Positions 48,204 through 59,803 of a stretch of DNA of 64,000 bases are shown here, one piece after another. The position numbers were made by a program, and so were the translations under genes. The notes beneath the pieces are model-generated. The model worked only from the letters and a program-made list of their open reading frames with translations, made no database searches and was not told where the DNA came from. The DNA lies in assembly GCA_027943335.1 (NCBI GenBank), contig BSBK01004085.1:62001-126000 (forward strand). Direction: 5' to 3'. Numbering within the stretch: the first letter of the stretch is position 1; each line of letters starts with the position of its first letter. The DNA comes from Chamaecyparis obtusa. Lineage: Eukaryota; Streptophyta; Pinopsida; Cupressales; Cupressaceae.

Positions 48204-48856
48204 GTAAGATTTTGGGAATTTTCGTAATGTTTTGAAAGAATTTGCACGAGGTTTCTTAGCCAATTTTTGCGGAATATTAAACTATATAATGGTTGGGTGC
48301 TAGTAACTGAAGATTCTTTTGTGCTTATGACACTTTAAATATGATTTGAGTACAGGGTAAACAGAACAGGGCATTTGGGAGATCAGCGCAACTAGATTAA
48401 AAATGGCCAAAGAGATTGTGAAACTTCTACAGCGAATATGAGGCTTTTCCTTATCCGACTAGTTATGTGAAGATCTCTAGATATACTGTTCTTTTAGACA
48501 ACAGAATATTTCAAAGTGCCAAGCATGGAAGCAGAAAGAGAAAACCTAAAATGTTAGGTTTGTGAAATAACCTGCTAAACAGGGTCTGGTGTTTACGGCA
48601 CCGCTTCTTCCGTTAGAGATCGAACTTGAATTCTGGGAAAGTCTTCGGAAATCCAAATGTATGGTCATAATCTATTCATTCCGAGCACAAATTGTTGAGA
48701 AGCACCAATCATGTAAAAGAGCAGAGAAAACCTAACGGTGCTAGGTTATGTGGAATAGGCTGTGAAGTGCCTGGCGGGGAATTCGTTATCATGATTTATG
48801 ATCTACCCTCCAGTCTCTTAATCTGTGGAGATTTATGATGGTTTTGGCATTTCCCA
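48204..48856 (+). other. Probable intron in the 5' leader of the kinase gene
   Basis: Donor GTAAGAT at 48204 and acceptor TTTCCCAG ending at 48856, 41 bp before the start codon. Leader introns are common in this kinase class in plants, but other donors (near 47983 and 48358) are possible. Confidence 0.35.
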
Positions 48857-48897
48857 GGCTTATTTGATCCATTTTGGCCAAATTTGTAACAGTCCTG

Positions 48898-51201
48898 ATG
48901 CCTAGGGCTATGAGGTCCTATTCAACAAACAATGCAGGCGAGCACCATTATTCTAAATCAAATTCGAAGCAAGACAAATCTGATAATAAGAGTAAACTAT
49001 CTTCTGTTCCAGGTGCTTATTCCAGGAGCAGATTGAATGGCACTCAGTCTCTTCCTGTGGACAGCCAAACTGTGGAAATTATAGAGTGTGTGAAAAAAGA
49101 GCTTAGAAGAGTTGCTTCTTGGTCACATTATTTGGAATCCTACAGTGGCGAAGAACCTTTCGGAGGCAGATCAGAATGGAGTATTGATATGTCTCAGTTG
49201 TTCATAGGTAGTAAGTTTGCTTCGGGGACTCACAGCCGGTTGTATCATGGAGTTTATAAGCAGAGGCCTGTTGCTGTTAAGATGATGTGGCAGCCAGATG
49301 AGGATGATGCTGTTGCGAATTCTCTTGAGAAACAGTTCACAGCTGAGGTCTCTCTGCTGTTTCAGTTACACCATCCAAACATCATAGAGGTAATTTTAAT
49401 TTTGTTTCAGGTCTCTGCAGTTTCTTCTCTTTTTGAAATTTCTGATTGATTGCTGTGTTGCGTTTGGGGTCCTAATTTTGCCTTGCTCGATTGCCAGCAA
49501 TTTGGGGATTGGATTACATTTATTTAAATTGCCATTTTAACAACAAATGTCCATTTAGCACAACATTGAGCTGATGTTTAACTGAATAGAATGGCGGCCA
49601 AGGTTGTTACTTGTGAAGGATTTCCTCTTTTTATATACTGGCCTCACTTTTCCGTTTTGTCAGATGGTGGATTTACATATTACTTTTTTTCAATCCGTTA
49701 TCTTTAGAGTGTTTGGGCATTTCTCAATTTATGTGACTTTTAAAAAAAAATAAGTATTCAATTTTTGAAAATAATTTTGTATCCTCAAGGCAGATGTGGT
49801 GATTTATCATATATGTGTTTTATGCGATTGTGAATTTATGGATTTGATCATGGTTTCAGAAGTGTGCTCCTTGTGTTTGTATTTTTTAAAATGGCCTGTT
49901 TCACCTATATGCAATTATGTGTTTCTTTTGAGATTTTTGGCTCGAGTGTGGGTTCTTTTATTTTTATTTCACTTTCCAAAGAGTGTGGAGATATAACTAT
50001 AATTTTTTTTATTCTCATCCTTTCAAAAAAGCTAGTTAAAGTAAGCCTAAAACATAAACAAATAATTTGAGGATTTGCATTTGGAATACATTTTCCACAG
50101 CTCTCAATGTAGAATGTTGCATAAGGGTCACTGCAAAGCAGTAGTGGGGCCAGTAAGGTCTCGCAGGATCATTAAAAAATTGGCGGACCAAGCATTGCCT
50201 CAATGTGATTGAAACTACTGTTTGTTTGGCTTAATTTTCAATCAAACTTAAAAACTAGAAATTTTTAACCATGCAAGTTTAGATTTGCTGTCAATGTGAT
50301 AAATACTAAGACAGTCCTTGCTAGTTCATCTAAGTTTTCCATTAGGTTGTCTTGATGGAAACCATAAAATAAAGCCAATGAAATCCAACATAATTGTTTT
50401 TAAGCCTTATTATTTTAGTCAGTAGCTGGATTTTATTGTGAAAAATGTTTTTAAGTATGTATAAAATATATGCCATATGGTCCATTTCCTGTTGAATTAT
50501 ATTTTCTCTGTTTTTCTTCTTAAATTAACTTTTTTTGCTTCAACTCTAGCAATAGTTAAAAATATAAATAACATGTACTACACGGTATTTTCAGGTATTT
50601 TTTATCAGTGGAAACTTTGTTTCTACTTTTAGAAGGAACTTGAACATACTAATAAAATGTACCTTAAACATGTTTAAGAGTCTGTATCAAAAGTCTTTTG
50701 GTTTTAGGATTTCAACTGACCTTGAGATATAATGCAATTTTACAGCTTGTTGCAGCATGCAAAAAGGACCCTGTGTTTTGCATCATCACTGAATATTTGC
50801 CTGGAGGTTCACTGAGAGCATACCTTCATAAGCAGGAGCCACACTCACTTCCACTGAAACTTATTTTGAGGATGGCCCTTGATATTGCTCGGGGAATGCA
50901 GTATCTTCATTCTCAAGGTATAATCCACCGGGATCTGAAATCAGAGAATCTTCTTTTAGGAGATGGCATGTGTGTCAAAGTGGCAGATTTTGGTGTATCA
51001 TGTCTGGAATCTCAGTGTCATACCATGAATAACTTTATGGGTACTTACCGCTGGATGGCACCAGAAATGATCAAAGGAAAGTCGTATACAAGAAAAGTTG
51101 ATGTGTACAGTTTTGGAATTGTTCTCTGGGAAATCTTGACAGCACTCACTCCCTTCCAAGAGATGACTCCAGTACAAGCTGCCTTTGCCGTATCACATAA
51201 G
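48898..51201 (+). CDS. HT1-like Raf-type Ser/Thr protein kinase (3' end not in window)
   Basis: Two exons, 48898-49389 (164 codons) and 50746-51201 (152 codons), joined in phase 0 with canonical GT/AG. ATG at 48898 (MPRAMRSYSTNN) is the first in-frame ATG. Residues 1-92 are a polar N-terminus; a basic VKKELRR helix is near 65-71. The kinase domain starts near 94: glycine-rich loop FASGTHSRLYHG, ATP-binding Lys128 (VAVKMM), helix-C Glu150, catalytic HRD (225-227, HRDLKSEN), DFG 245-247, APE motif at 269-271 (WMAPEM). It resembles the C-group Raf-like MAPKKKs, nearest HT1, which in Arabidopsis controls CO2-dependent stomatal movement; that role is not shown here. Subdomains X-XI are missing; after ...AAFAVSHK a donor (AAG|GTATGA) follows and no later exon was found. 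Read-through would add V then stop. Confidence 0.88.
49390..50745 (+). other. Intron within the kinase domain
   Basis: 1356 bp, GTAATT...TTACAG, phase 0. It is AT-rich with T-runs. No nested element was recognised. It separates the helix-C exon from the catalytic-loop exon (NIIE | LVAACKK). Confidence 0.9.
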
Positions 51202-52530
51202 GTATGAGCTTCGATGATAAATATTTAAACCTTAACTGAAAGCACTTGTCATCTCTTTAGTAAATCCTTCATCAAGATGACGAGTAAACGGCATTTTGTT
51301 AGTGTTTGTAAATCTTCAAATAAGGAAATTTGTACATAGAAAATCTCAAACAATCAACTAATTTTACTAGTCAAAATCTTCAAATAAGGAATTTTAAGTT
51401 AAAATCCCAAACAATATAACTATTTTTGCTTGTGAAGATCTTAACCAGAAGTGTCACTTTGTGACTTTTGAGTCTCATTTCCCTAAGAGGAAACAATTTA
51501 GAACTCGATGAAAAACATGCTGGTTCAGTTAAATAGTATTTTTTTGGTAGTTTTCCGTTATTTTTGCTTATGTTTACCTCATGCCATTTGCTTTGTAATT
51601 GTTGAATAAACATTTTTAAAAGCATTACTCTCCAGTTTTTTTCCCCAAAGGAGAAAATTTTGAACTTGTGAATAACATTATTTTAGTTTGATAATATTTT
51701 TCTGTCTGTTTACTGTTATTTTTCTTTACTTCTTTTTTAGATAAACATCTGGGGGCCTATTTCAGATCCCAACCCATAAGCAAAAACATACGGAATACAA
51801 TATAGATATCAAAATACCGCAGCAACAACTCCATGAGGAGAGATGCAAGCTGTCCAAACTACCAAGCATAACAATAGAAAACAAAACAAAAAACTCGAAC
51901 AATACAACCATAGCAAAACATAACATCTTTGCAATTGAGAGCTTCCTCTACAGGCTACTCCTGAAATGCTAGATGCAGACTTCCAATGATTAAAAGCCTG
52001 ATTGTAAACTGCTGGACCAGAAACAACCACCAAATTTGGCTTCACAATTCCAGATAAGCAGTGATGTCCAGCCCTCTAAATTGTATAATTTTGATGATTT
52101 TGGCTCTCTTTTCAGAGTGAACCAGAGTAGCCTGTGTCCAGGCTTGGGAGCATATAGCTGCTTGAAACTACCAGCAGGCCATGGTGGTGGAATACAAACA
52201 AATGTTTTATAACCAACTGCAGCTCTTGAAAAAAATCTGCCAGGTTATTTGGTTAAACACATAGCATGAGAAGCAGAGGCTCGTTGTTAACTGGTGGGTT
52301 CTTAGATTTAATCTTTATTGGGTCTGGTGCTTCCATCATGTCACCATCTAATAGTAACAACAAGCCACAGCCATCATGTAATGGCCCCTTTTCGGGATCA
52401 CCTTATACTTTGCCGGTTTGCCCTAACACAATTCAAATGAAACAAGGAACACAATATAGTTAGAGGCATAACCCTATCCCAGAAATAAGATGAGATAAGC
52501 CTGTCTTGGAACAAATTAGATAATAATACA
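51202..52530. other. Kinase intron or 3' flank
   Basis: Begins with the splice donor GTATGA. Contains short imperfect duplications (AATCTTCAAATAAGGAA near 51315 and 51375) and, on the minus strand, a decayed coding-like stretch at 51735-52260. The next kinase exon, expected to encode the end of the C-lobe, was not found here. Confidence 0.6.
51735..52260 (-). pseudogene. Unidentified retro-like coding fragment
   Basis: In one minus frame a stretch reads ICIPPPWPAGSFKQLYAPKP-like residues, then LLWFTLKREPKSSKLYNLEG and LIWNCEAKFGGCF, with codon-like composition, then decays into stops. It ends at an A-rich tract (TAAAAAAGAAGTAAAGAAAAA) near 51720-51740, as a LINE or processed copy would. I do not recognise the protein. 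It could be chance. Confidence 0.25.
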
Positions 52531-54074
52531 TGTAATACATCCATTTTTAGGGTTAGTCACATATACATATAGGTCTAGACAACAAATTTCAATGATCACA
52601 TGGGAGCTCAACCATAATGAGGGTGACTTTGGAAGACATGACGAGATGCCCCAAGTATCCTCTACCCTATTCCCAACAGCAGGGCCTTATCCTCTGTGGC
52701 CTCATGTGATCCTTAACTAATGGTCCTTAACCATCATTATGAGGTGGCATACCCAGTGAGTGCTTTACACCATTCCCCTCCATCATGTCAACCCCTCCTT
52801 TTATGATTGAAGATCCCTTTCTTTTTCACTTTATTAAATGATCCATGCGGGGATAATAGGGGAGCTGCAATAGGGTGCCCTTGACCCTCAATCCTAGGTC
52901 CCAAGGGGGACCTTATCCTCCTTGGCCTCATATGATCCTTAACCAATGGTCCTTAACCATCATTATGAGGTGGCCTCATGTGGACGTCAACCGATGGTCC
53001 TTGACCATCATCATAAGGTGGCATACCTAGTGGGAATCTCACCGTTCTCTCTCCTTGCACTCCCTTCCTTCCTTGCACATGATCGATAAGTGTATGGACA
53101 TTTAGATCCAAGCATATTTCTGGTTGCATATAATCTGACATAAATATATATACATAAGCAATATTACTTATTCATACCACTGTAATCTAAGAGATTATAT
53201 CAGATCGACTTGCTTTAGATCTGATTGCATTTTCTGTCCATTTGATGTAGATGTAATTCTGATTTGATTACTGCCATAATCCTTAAATTCTGCTCACGAG
53301 TCTGCTATATACCTGCTCATAAGTCTGCTCTAATGATCTTCAAGTATGCATATACATCTCCTTTAGAAATCTGCTATAATTTACACTCAGATCTTTTCTA
53401 AGAATATTCTCCTACCAAGTCGACTATTAGAGTTTGATTCTTCATTGCTCCAGATCTTCTCATGTAATCCAGCAATTGCCTGTGCTGTTCGTTTGATTGT
53501 CTCTGCTGTATATGATTGCTTTTGCTGGTGTTTGATGCCGATTTATGGATGCAATGTCACAGTTATGTATATATCTGAAGTCTGATCTCTTATATCAGTT
53601 GACTCGCTTTGATTGATTTCCTTGATCACCTGCTCTTATTCATCTTCGCGGTCTACTCTTAACATCTGAATATTATTCTTTTATTTGCTGCTCCTCATTT
53701 TCCAACTTGTCTTCTTATCTCCAACTTTCCTTACATAAATACCCCATCACACCTTTTCATGAGGGGATGTGATTCTCCAAAGGGAGTCCGCCTTTCATGT
53801 TTTTATTTTGTTTATAAACACTTTACAAACAATGTGTCATTTCAAGGGGAGTCGCCCATAATATTTAATTTTTTCCCCCATAGTCGTCATTAATAATGCA
53901 TGGTTAAATGTTTTTGAATGCTCCTTCATAGGTTGGCCAGAGAGTTAATAATATTGTTTTAGTTTACATTAGTTGCTGCTTTGTATATATATTAGATGTA
54001 AATGCTGCTTTTAGTATTGTAACCACTGGGTTCTTTGGTTGCTGCAATTAGGGTTTTAGACGGGGAACATTACA
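52531..54074 (-). repeat. Ty3 LTR, minus orientation
   Basis: The minus strand starts TGTAATGTTCCCCGTC at 54074, directly after the polypurine tract TTTTGGGAAGGGCGGAC (54075-54091). The other end is placed at TGTAATACATCC (52531) by the TG...CA rule, giving 1544 bp, but this is unconfirmed. It contains the repeats at 52640-53040. Confidence 0.55.
52640..53040. repeat. Imperfect tandem repeats in the LTR
   Basis: A unit containing CTTAACCATCATTATGAGGTGG with preceding CCTCATGTGATCC occurs at about 52700-52760 and 52925-52975. A third, shortened form (CTTGACCATCATCATAAGGTGG) is at about 53000-53025. All three are followed by CATACC or CCTCATG. Confidence 0.75.
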
Positions 54075-55340
54075 GTCCGCCCTTCCCAAAATTGCTTGTC
54101 CTCAAGCAATATTTAAATTGGGATGATTAAGTTGATTCCTTGATAGGAGGATGGCTTGATCCTTTGCAATTTCGTTTCAAGGAAAATTGATCACATAAAT
54201 CACTTCCGCTATGCTATTTTCAATTTTGATATCATCATACGATGTAGGTTTGGCTCAAGACCTATTTGTTTTATTCTTTTATCCAAATGTGAGTTATAAC
54301 CTGTAGTTGAAACTTGGCAAGGTTTACTTTAAGACAAGATTTCTGATTCTCTCATCTTCCAGATGAAAGGATCATGGCCATGTTGTAATAGTGCCAATTG
54401 TATTTGCAACAACTAATTGGGTTGGCCATGTGCTTGCTCTTTGGATGTGAGTCGAAGCGAGGGTGAATCTTTCCATGTATTAAGATGAGGATTAGAAGCA
54501 TGATACATATCTATGACCTCAAATATCTTTTTGTTTACTGTAGTTATTCTCATATTCTAGATCAACTAAAAATATAGAGCAAAACACAGAGCATACACTT
54601 GAAAACACAAAGTATACAAATGAATATACACATAAACATATATATTTTAAAATTTGTATATCGTCGTTTGCTAAAAATGGCCCTCAGATTGCTGTTCCCG
54701 AAACACTTCACTTGGCATCCCTGAAACACAACACTTGTCGTCCCCCTATCCTGGAAATGCCATGGAACATAGGAAAAAACTCCTCCCCAAAAGACAGTAT
54801 GAAATAACTGCACAAGTGAAAGAAGGATAGAAGGAGTAATCGATGTGACACCCTCAAGGATTGCTTGTGTCAACAAGTACAATGAATGCCCCCCCCCCCA
54901 AGAGAGAAACTGAAGATAAGAACCCATGACAAAGAAGTAGCTCTTGTGCCAAGGATGAAAGCTGGAAGATAGAACACAATTTTACCGCCCACAAACAACA
55001 TTTCTCCCCTTAGGAAGAAACAGATCCATTGGTGATTGGAGAAGCCATTACCATAAATAGGAAGAATTAGGAACCCAAATCCAAAGCGTTTGTGCCTCAG
55101 AAAACTGCTCAAAAGTCCTCATGTTGGAATGCGATGATGTCAATCCAGAAACTTGTGAAGATTGATGTAGAAAAATGCAACGATGATGAAGATGGTGGGC
55201 TAACAACAATGATGTGGCTGTCAATGAAGAGATGAATGTCCTCAAGATAATCCTCCAAACCTGCAATTTGTGACTCAGCAAACAAGGATGATATGTTTGC
55301 AAGATATGAATCCCAAGTAGCTATTTATGGAAGAAGATGG
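54075..55340 (-). other. Internal 3' region of a Ty3 element, decayed
   Basis: Next to the polypurine tract is the plant Ty3 motif ATTGCTTGAGGACAAGCAAT (minus strand, 54091-54110), whose arms ATTGCTTG/CAAGCAAT are complementary. Beyond about 54560 I recognise no domain. An 11-C run lies at 54889-54899. The region ends at the target repeat of the next element. Confidence 0.5.
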
Positions 55341-56115
55341 TGTTGGTATTTTCTAGATTTACCTAGGAATAATCAAACTATAGATGTCTTCCAAACACTA
55401 AGCACAGGATAAAATATAATATGCACAAGCAAGGAGAGATAGTACCTGAATTTAGGTTCTGAATTTGTCCTCAAAGCAGTGCCTTTATTTCTCCAAGATG
55501 TAGGTGCCAAGTTAGCCCACTTAGGGCTTCTACAGTGCCACCAAGCTGTTCTTACTTTGACCTAGAATCAGGCCAAGATCAATGTAAGGTCTGCCCTAGA
55601 ATCCTCACTTAATTTTGCTGCATTTAGGGCAGAGAATTCACTGCTGCCTTGGACTGAGATCTGCTCCTTAATGGTGAATTCGCTGAGGTGAATTCACTGC
55701 CTGCTCAATGGTATTCGCTGCTGCCTAATGCATAGCCGAACTGCAACATAGAACACTGAGTTCGCCACTTTGTAGGGCATCATTCTGCCCTAGTTCGCCA
55801 TTCCTAGGGCAGCAGCTGTTTGCCCTAGGTCTACTCCAGATTCGCCCTTTAGGGAGCGAAGCACGTTATGTTTTTGGTGCTTTTCTCCCTTGAAACCAAA
55901 TACCTTATATATGTGTTGAATTCACCAACAAGGGGGGGCCGACTTGTACTTAAGAAATCCCAATTAAGTATCAAAACCAAAGGGGCCGACCTTGGGTCCT
56001 TAATAAATTCAATCAACATATATATCGATATAAACAATAAATAATAAATATAACCAATATTTATCATATCGAATCAGGCCAGAGGATGTTTGTCATAAAG
56101 GCCATAAACTTAACA
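55341..56115 (-). repeat. 3' LTR of the non-autonomous element
   Basis: 775 bp, TGTTGGTATTTTC...AAACTTAACA. Contains several copies of CCCTAG/GGGC-rich motifs (TTTAGGGCAG and CCTAGGGCAGCAGC) and TGAATTCGCTG stretches. It pairs with 58825-59614. Confidence 0.95.
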
Positions 56116-58824
56116 CTCCCTCTTGGACTTGAGGCAAAGATCAACCCAATGATCTCCCTCTATCATCCTTGATAGAGATGCCAAAAACATAAACAACATG
56201 GATCCCATATCCAAAAGAATCATAGATCTCATATCTATGATAGGTAGATCTCTATCTACAAGACATAATGAGAACACAACTGTTCTTCATAAACCATACA
56301 TCTCATATTCATATGAGAAACATCATATCATATGATGCTTACCATCCAAATATGGATCTCCTAGATCTTTTGGTCTCCTAGACCCAAGAATATCAGTCCA
56401 TGATATCAAATATCCAATCAATTTGTGAATTTCCTAAATCCACTAGTCTCCTTGACTATTTTGAATATCAAGTCCATGATATTCAAGGTATCATCAAGTC
56501 CATGATGTATACCATCCAATTTGTGGATAACTAAATCCACGAGTCACCAAGACTCAAGAGATGTCAAATCCATGACATCATACCAACATCAAGTACATGT
56601 TGTTTTACTATCCAGATGTGGATTTCTCAGATCCACGAGTCCCATGACTCAAGAATTTAGAATATCAACTCTATGATATTCATGGTATCATCAAGTCCAT
56701 GATGTTACCAAATACTCAATTGTGGATCCCTGATCCATGAGTCTCCAAGACTCAAAGGATATCAACTCCATGATATCCAGAGCATTGGTCTCACGAATAT
56801 CAAGTCCTTGATATTCACCAAGTGCTCAGAGCAATGGTCTTTTGACATCAAATCCATGATGTCTCACCAATTGCTCAAAGTAATGGACTTCTGACATCAA
56901 ATCCATGATGTCTCACCAATTACTGGGAGTAATGGACTTTTGACATCAAATCCATGATGTCTCACCAATTACTCAGCAATGGATCCCTGATCCATGTGAA
57001 TGTGGACCCCTGATCCACGAGTCCCTTGGACTAGAAGAACATCAAATGATATTCTTCAATTCATAAGAATAACTTAGCCAAAAACATAAGTATATCCAGA
57101 TGAATAATCATATGAAACCACACAAGTATAAGATTAACCAATATGATGAAAAGAACCACATGTAAATGAAAGAAAGTATGATTCATTCACACATAATATT
57201 AAAGTATGCTTCACAAGCTATACAAATGATGTATGCCCCATACAACCAGCATAATTTATCCAGCATCTATGCATAAGAGTAATCGCATAAGTCTTCAGCA
57301 CATACAAGTAAACATATAACCAGGTTTCAGCACATACAAGTAAACATATAACCAGGTGCAATGTGATCACAACAAGATGCAATATAGTTCTCTATATGAA
57401 TCAACATTAACTCTTTAAGAGGTATGCCTATTCTAACATATGCCAATGTAAGAATGTTCCAACCAATAATGTATGCACCTATGCATAAGGAAAACAGTAA
57501 CTAGCAGTACTAGCAATTGTGATTTCCGTAACAGAGAATATGAGTCAAAGAAGATTTACAAATCAATGTCAACATATTCCAATGTCTAACATAAACCAAG
57601 AGATGTATTTACTCATATAGTTTCCTATTCTGAAGGAAATGTGACTGCATATGAACATAACATATCCTAGTGTGAGGTATATTCCATAGTCACAATGTAT
57701 GATCCTATAGAATATGCCAAATATGCCAATAACTATGCTGAATAGATAGTTGTGTATGTTGCCCTCATACACTATAATGCATCCATTCATACGTAATGTG
57801 AAGTATGCTCCTCATTTATTCAGTTATGTCAAAATAATCAGTTATGCTAATTAGGCATTTTTAACCAGCTGATCAAAAATTAACAAGTTATGATGATCAC
57901 ACCAATAAGGTATATACCTACCCATTTAAGAGATTAACAAGACATAAGGAAGGAGATCACCATACAAAATTAAGTGAGCCCATGACTGAACTCCCTCTTA
58001 AACCATATGTCTACAATTTAAGATACCCAGGGAACATGACACTTAAGGAGAGTTACTCCCTCTAGATGGTTTTATCTTCTCCCTCTAGCAAGGTTAAGAC
58101 TCTTTCAACCAGTAAGGAAAGGGCAATCTTAGAGAAGATAATATGAAGACAACCAATGCCAGAGATATATAGAGCCAATGTATGTACCTATACATAAAAA
58201 AAGGCTAACAATCTGCAGTAAATGACAGTGAACAAATAACATATGCCAGGGCAAGGTATGCTGTCAATCAGCTATTCCAATCAGTAATTATCCTCTACAA
58301 ATAATCCCACACATACGTGTCAAGTTAATTCATAACTAATGAATTGATGTGCCAAGTGTACTTCCTACACATTCATAAGCAGTTAAGCAGTTATGTATGT
58401 CATAATTATAGACTCAGTCATAACAGTGAGGAAGGATATTCTCTCATAAGCCAAGTGTTATGGACCAGCCAATATGTAAATATAGCATATGCAAGTGCTA
58501 ATCAATGCAAATGTCAATGACCCAGTCAATATGCTAAATGCAAATATTTAAAGAATCAATCATATGATGCTAATGAACTAGCTAATGATCCAATAAGCCA
58601 TGATGATCTTACACATGTAAGAGGGATAGGAAAGTGAGCCCATGATCAAACTCCCTCTTAATCTAGATTCCCTCTAAGGTATTCAACCTTAATGCAAGAT
58701 TTAGCCCTACTTACATATTTACAACCAATTTAAGCGAAACCCCCAGTTGCCTTAGTTTTGAAATAGTTAGACTGAAATTCCTAAATCTGAAACGGATCTT
58801 TCTTCTACCGTAGCTCTGATATCA
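56116..58824 (-). other. Non-coding internal region with short tandem repeats
   Basis: The polypurine tract is CCAAGAGGGAGTG on the minus strand near 56116-56127. A roughly 50-bp unit starting TGACATCAAATCCATGATGT recurs at 56842, 56892 and 56941, with degenerate relatives from about 56160. A 31-bp unit (CAGCACATACAAGTAAACAT core) is doubled at about 57294-57356. The rest is AT-rich and non-coding. Confidence 0.85.
58808..58824 (-). other. Primer-binding site of the non-autonomous element
   Basis: The minus strand reads TGATATCAGAGCTACGG directly after the LTR. It matches the iMet site TGGTATCAGAGC with one change. Confidence 0.85.
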
Positions 58825-59614
58825 TGTTGGTATTTTCCAGATTTACCTAGGAATAATCAAACTATAGATGTCTTCCAAACACTAAGCACAGGATAAAATA
58901 TAATATGCACAAGCAAGGAGAGATAGTACCCGAATTTAGGTTCTTAATTTGTCCTCAAATCAATGCTTTTATTTCTCCAAGATGTAGGTGCCAAGTTAGC
59001 CCACTTAGGGCTTCTACAGTGCCACCAATTTGTTCTTACTTTGACCTAGAATCAGGCCAAGATCAATGTAAGGTCTGCCCTAGAATCTTCACTTAATTCT
59101 GCTACATTTAGGGCAAAGAATTCGCTGCTGCCTTGGACTGAGATCTGCTCCTTAATGGTGAATTCGCTGAGGTGAACTCACTGCCTCCTCAATGGTATTC
59201 GCTGCTGCCTGATGCATAGCTGAACTGCAACATAGAACATTGAGTTCGCCACTTTGTAGGGCATCATTCTGCCCTAGTTTGCCATTCCTAGGGCAGCAGC
59301 TGTTTGCCCTAGGTTTGCTCCAAATTCGCCCTTTAGGGAGGGAAGCATGTTATGTTTTTGGTGCTTTTCTCCCTTGAAACCAAATACCTTATATATGTGT
59401 TGAATTCACCAACAAGGGGGGGGGGCAACTTGTACTTAAGAAATCCCAATTAAGTATCAAAACCAAAGGGGCCAACCTTGGGCCCTTAATAAATTCAATC
59501 AACATATATATCGATATAAACAATAAATAATAAATATAACCAATATTTATTATTATTATTTATCATATTGAATCAGGCCAGAGGATGTTTGCCGTAAAGG
59601 CCATAAACTTAACA
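58825..59614 (-). repeat. 5' LTR of the non-autonomous element
   Basis: 790 bp. The 15-bp excess over the other LTR comes mainly from a (TTA)n expansion near 59548-59562 and a longer G-run near 59416. Followed by target repeat GATGG. Confidence 0.95.
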
Positions 59615-59803
59615 GATGGATGGCTTGCTGCAATGAATCAATATCAGCGAAGGACATGGCAATGCCAAGTTGATTAGGAACAATAGAAGATGGAGATTGG
59701 GGCTCAATTTGATTAAAAAACAAAGAGAGACAACTCTAAACCATCGAAACATGTATCATCATCAAAGGGTACACAATTTGCACGTGCAAGGGGATTGAGA
59801 GAG

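Larger units (their letters stand above)
55341..59614 (-). mobile_element. Complete non-autonomous LTR retrotransposon
   Basis: 4274 bp: LTRs at 55341-56115 and 58825-59614, and an internal region of 2709 bp. The 5-bp target duplication GATGG is perfect (55336-55340 and 59615-59619). A primer site (58808-58824) and polypurine tract (56116-56126) give the minus orientation. No gag or pol motif was found in any frame of the internal region, so the element must have used enzymes of another. By eye the LTRs differ at about 30 of ~775 sites (about 4%), plus small indels. Confidence 0.95.

Noticed and set aside
48874..48897. Non-ATG (TTG) start for the kinase
   Set aside because: The frame is open here but the first ATG is at 48898, and nothing supports non-ATG initiation.
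50698..50745. Upstream extension of the second kinase exon (open from 50698)
   Set aside because: The stretch is intron sequence. The acceptor TTACAG at 50745 joins NIIE to LVAACKK as in the family.
54562..55302. Minus-strand frames of 80-121 codons, partly hydrophobic
   Set aside because: They overlap each other in different frames, include a poly-C run, and show no family motif.
56160..57010. Regularly repeated short units resembling a CRISPR array
   Set aside because: Units are degenerate, spacing is irregular, and they lie inside an LTR retrotransposon of a plant genome.
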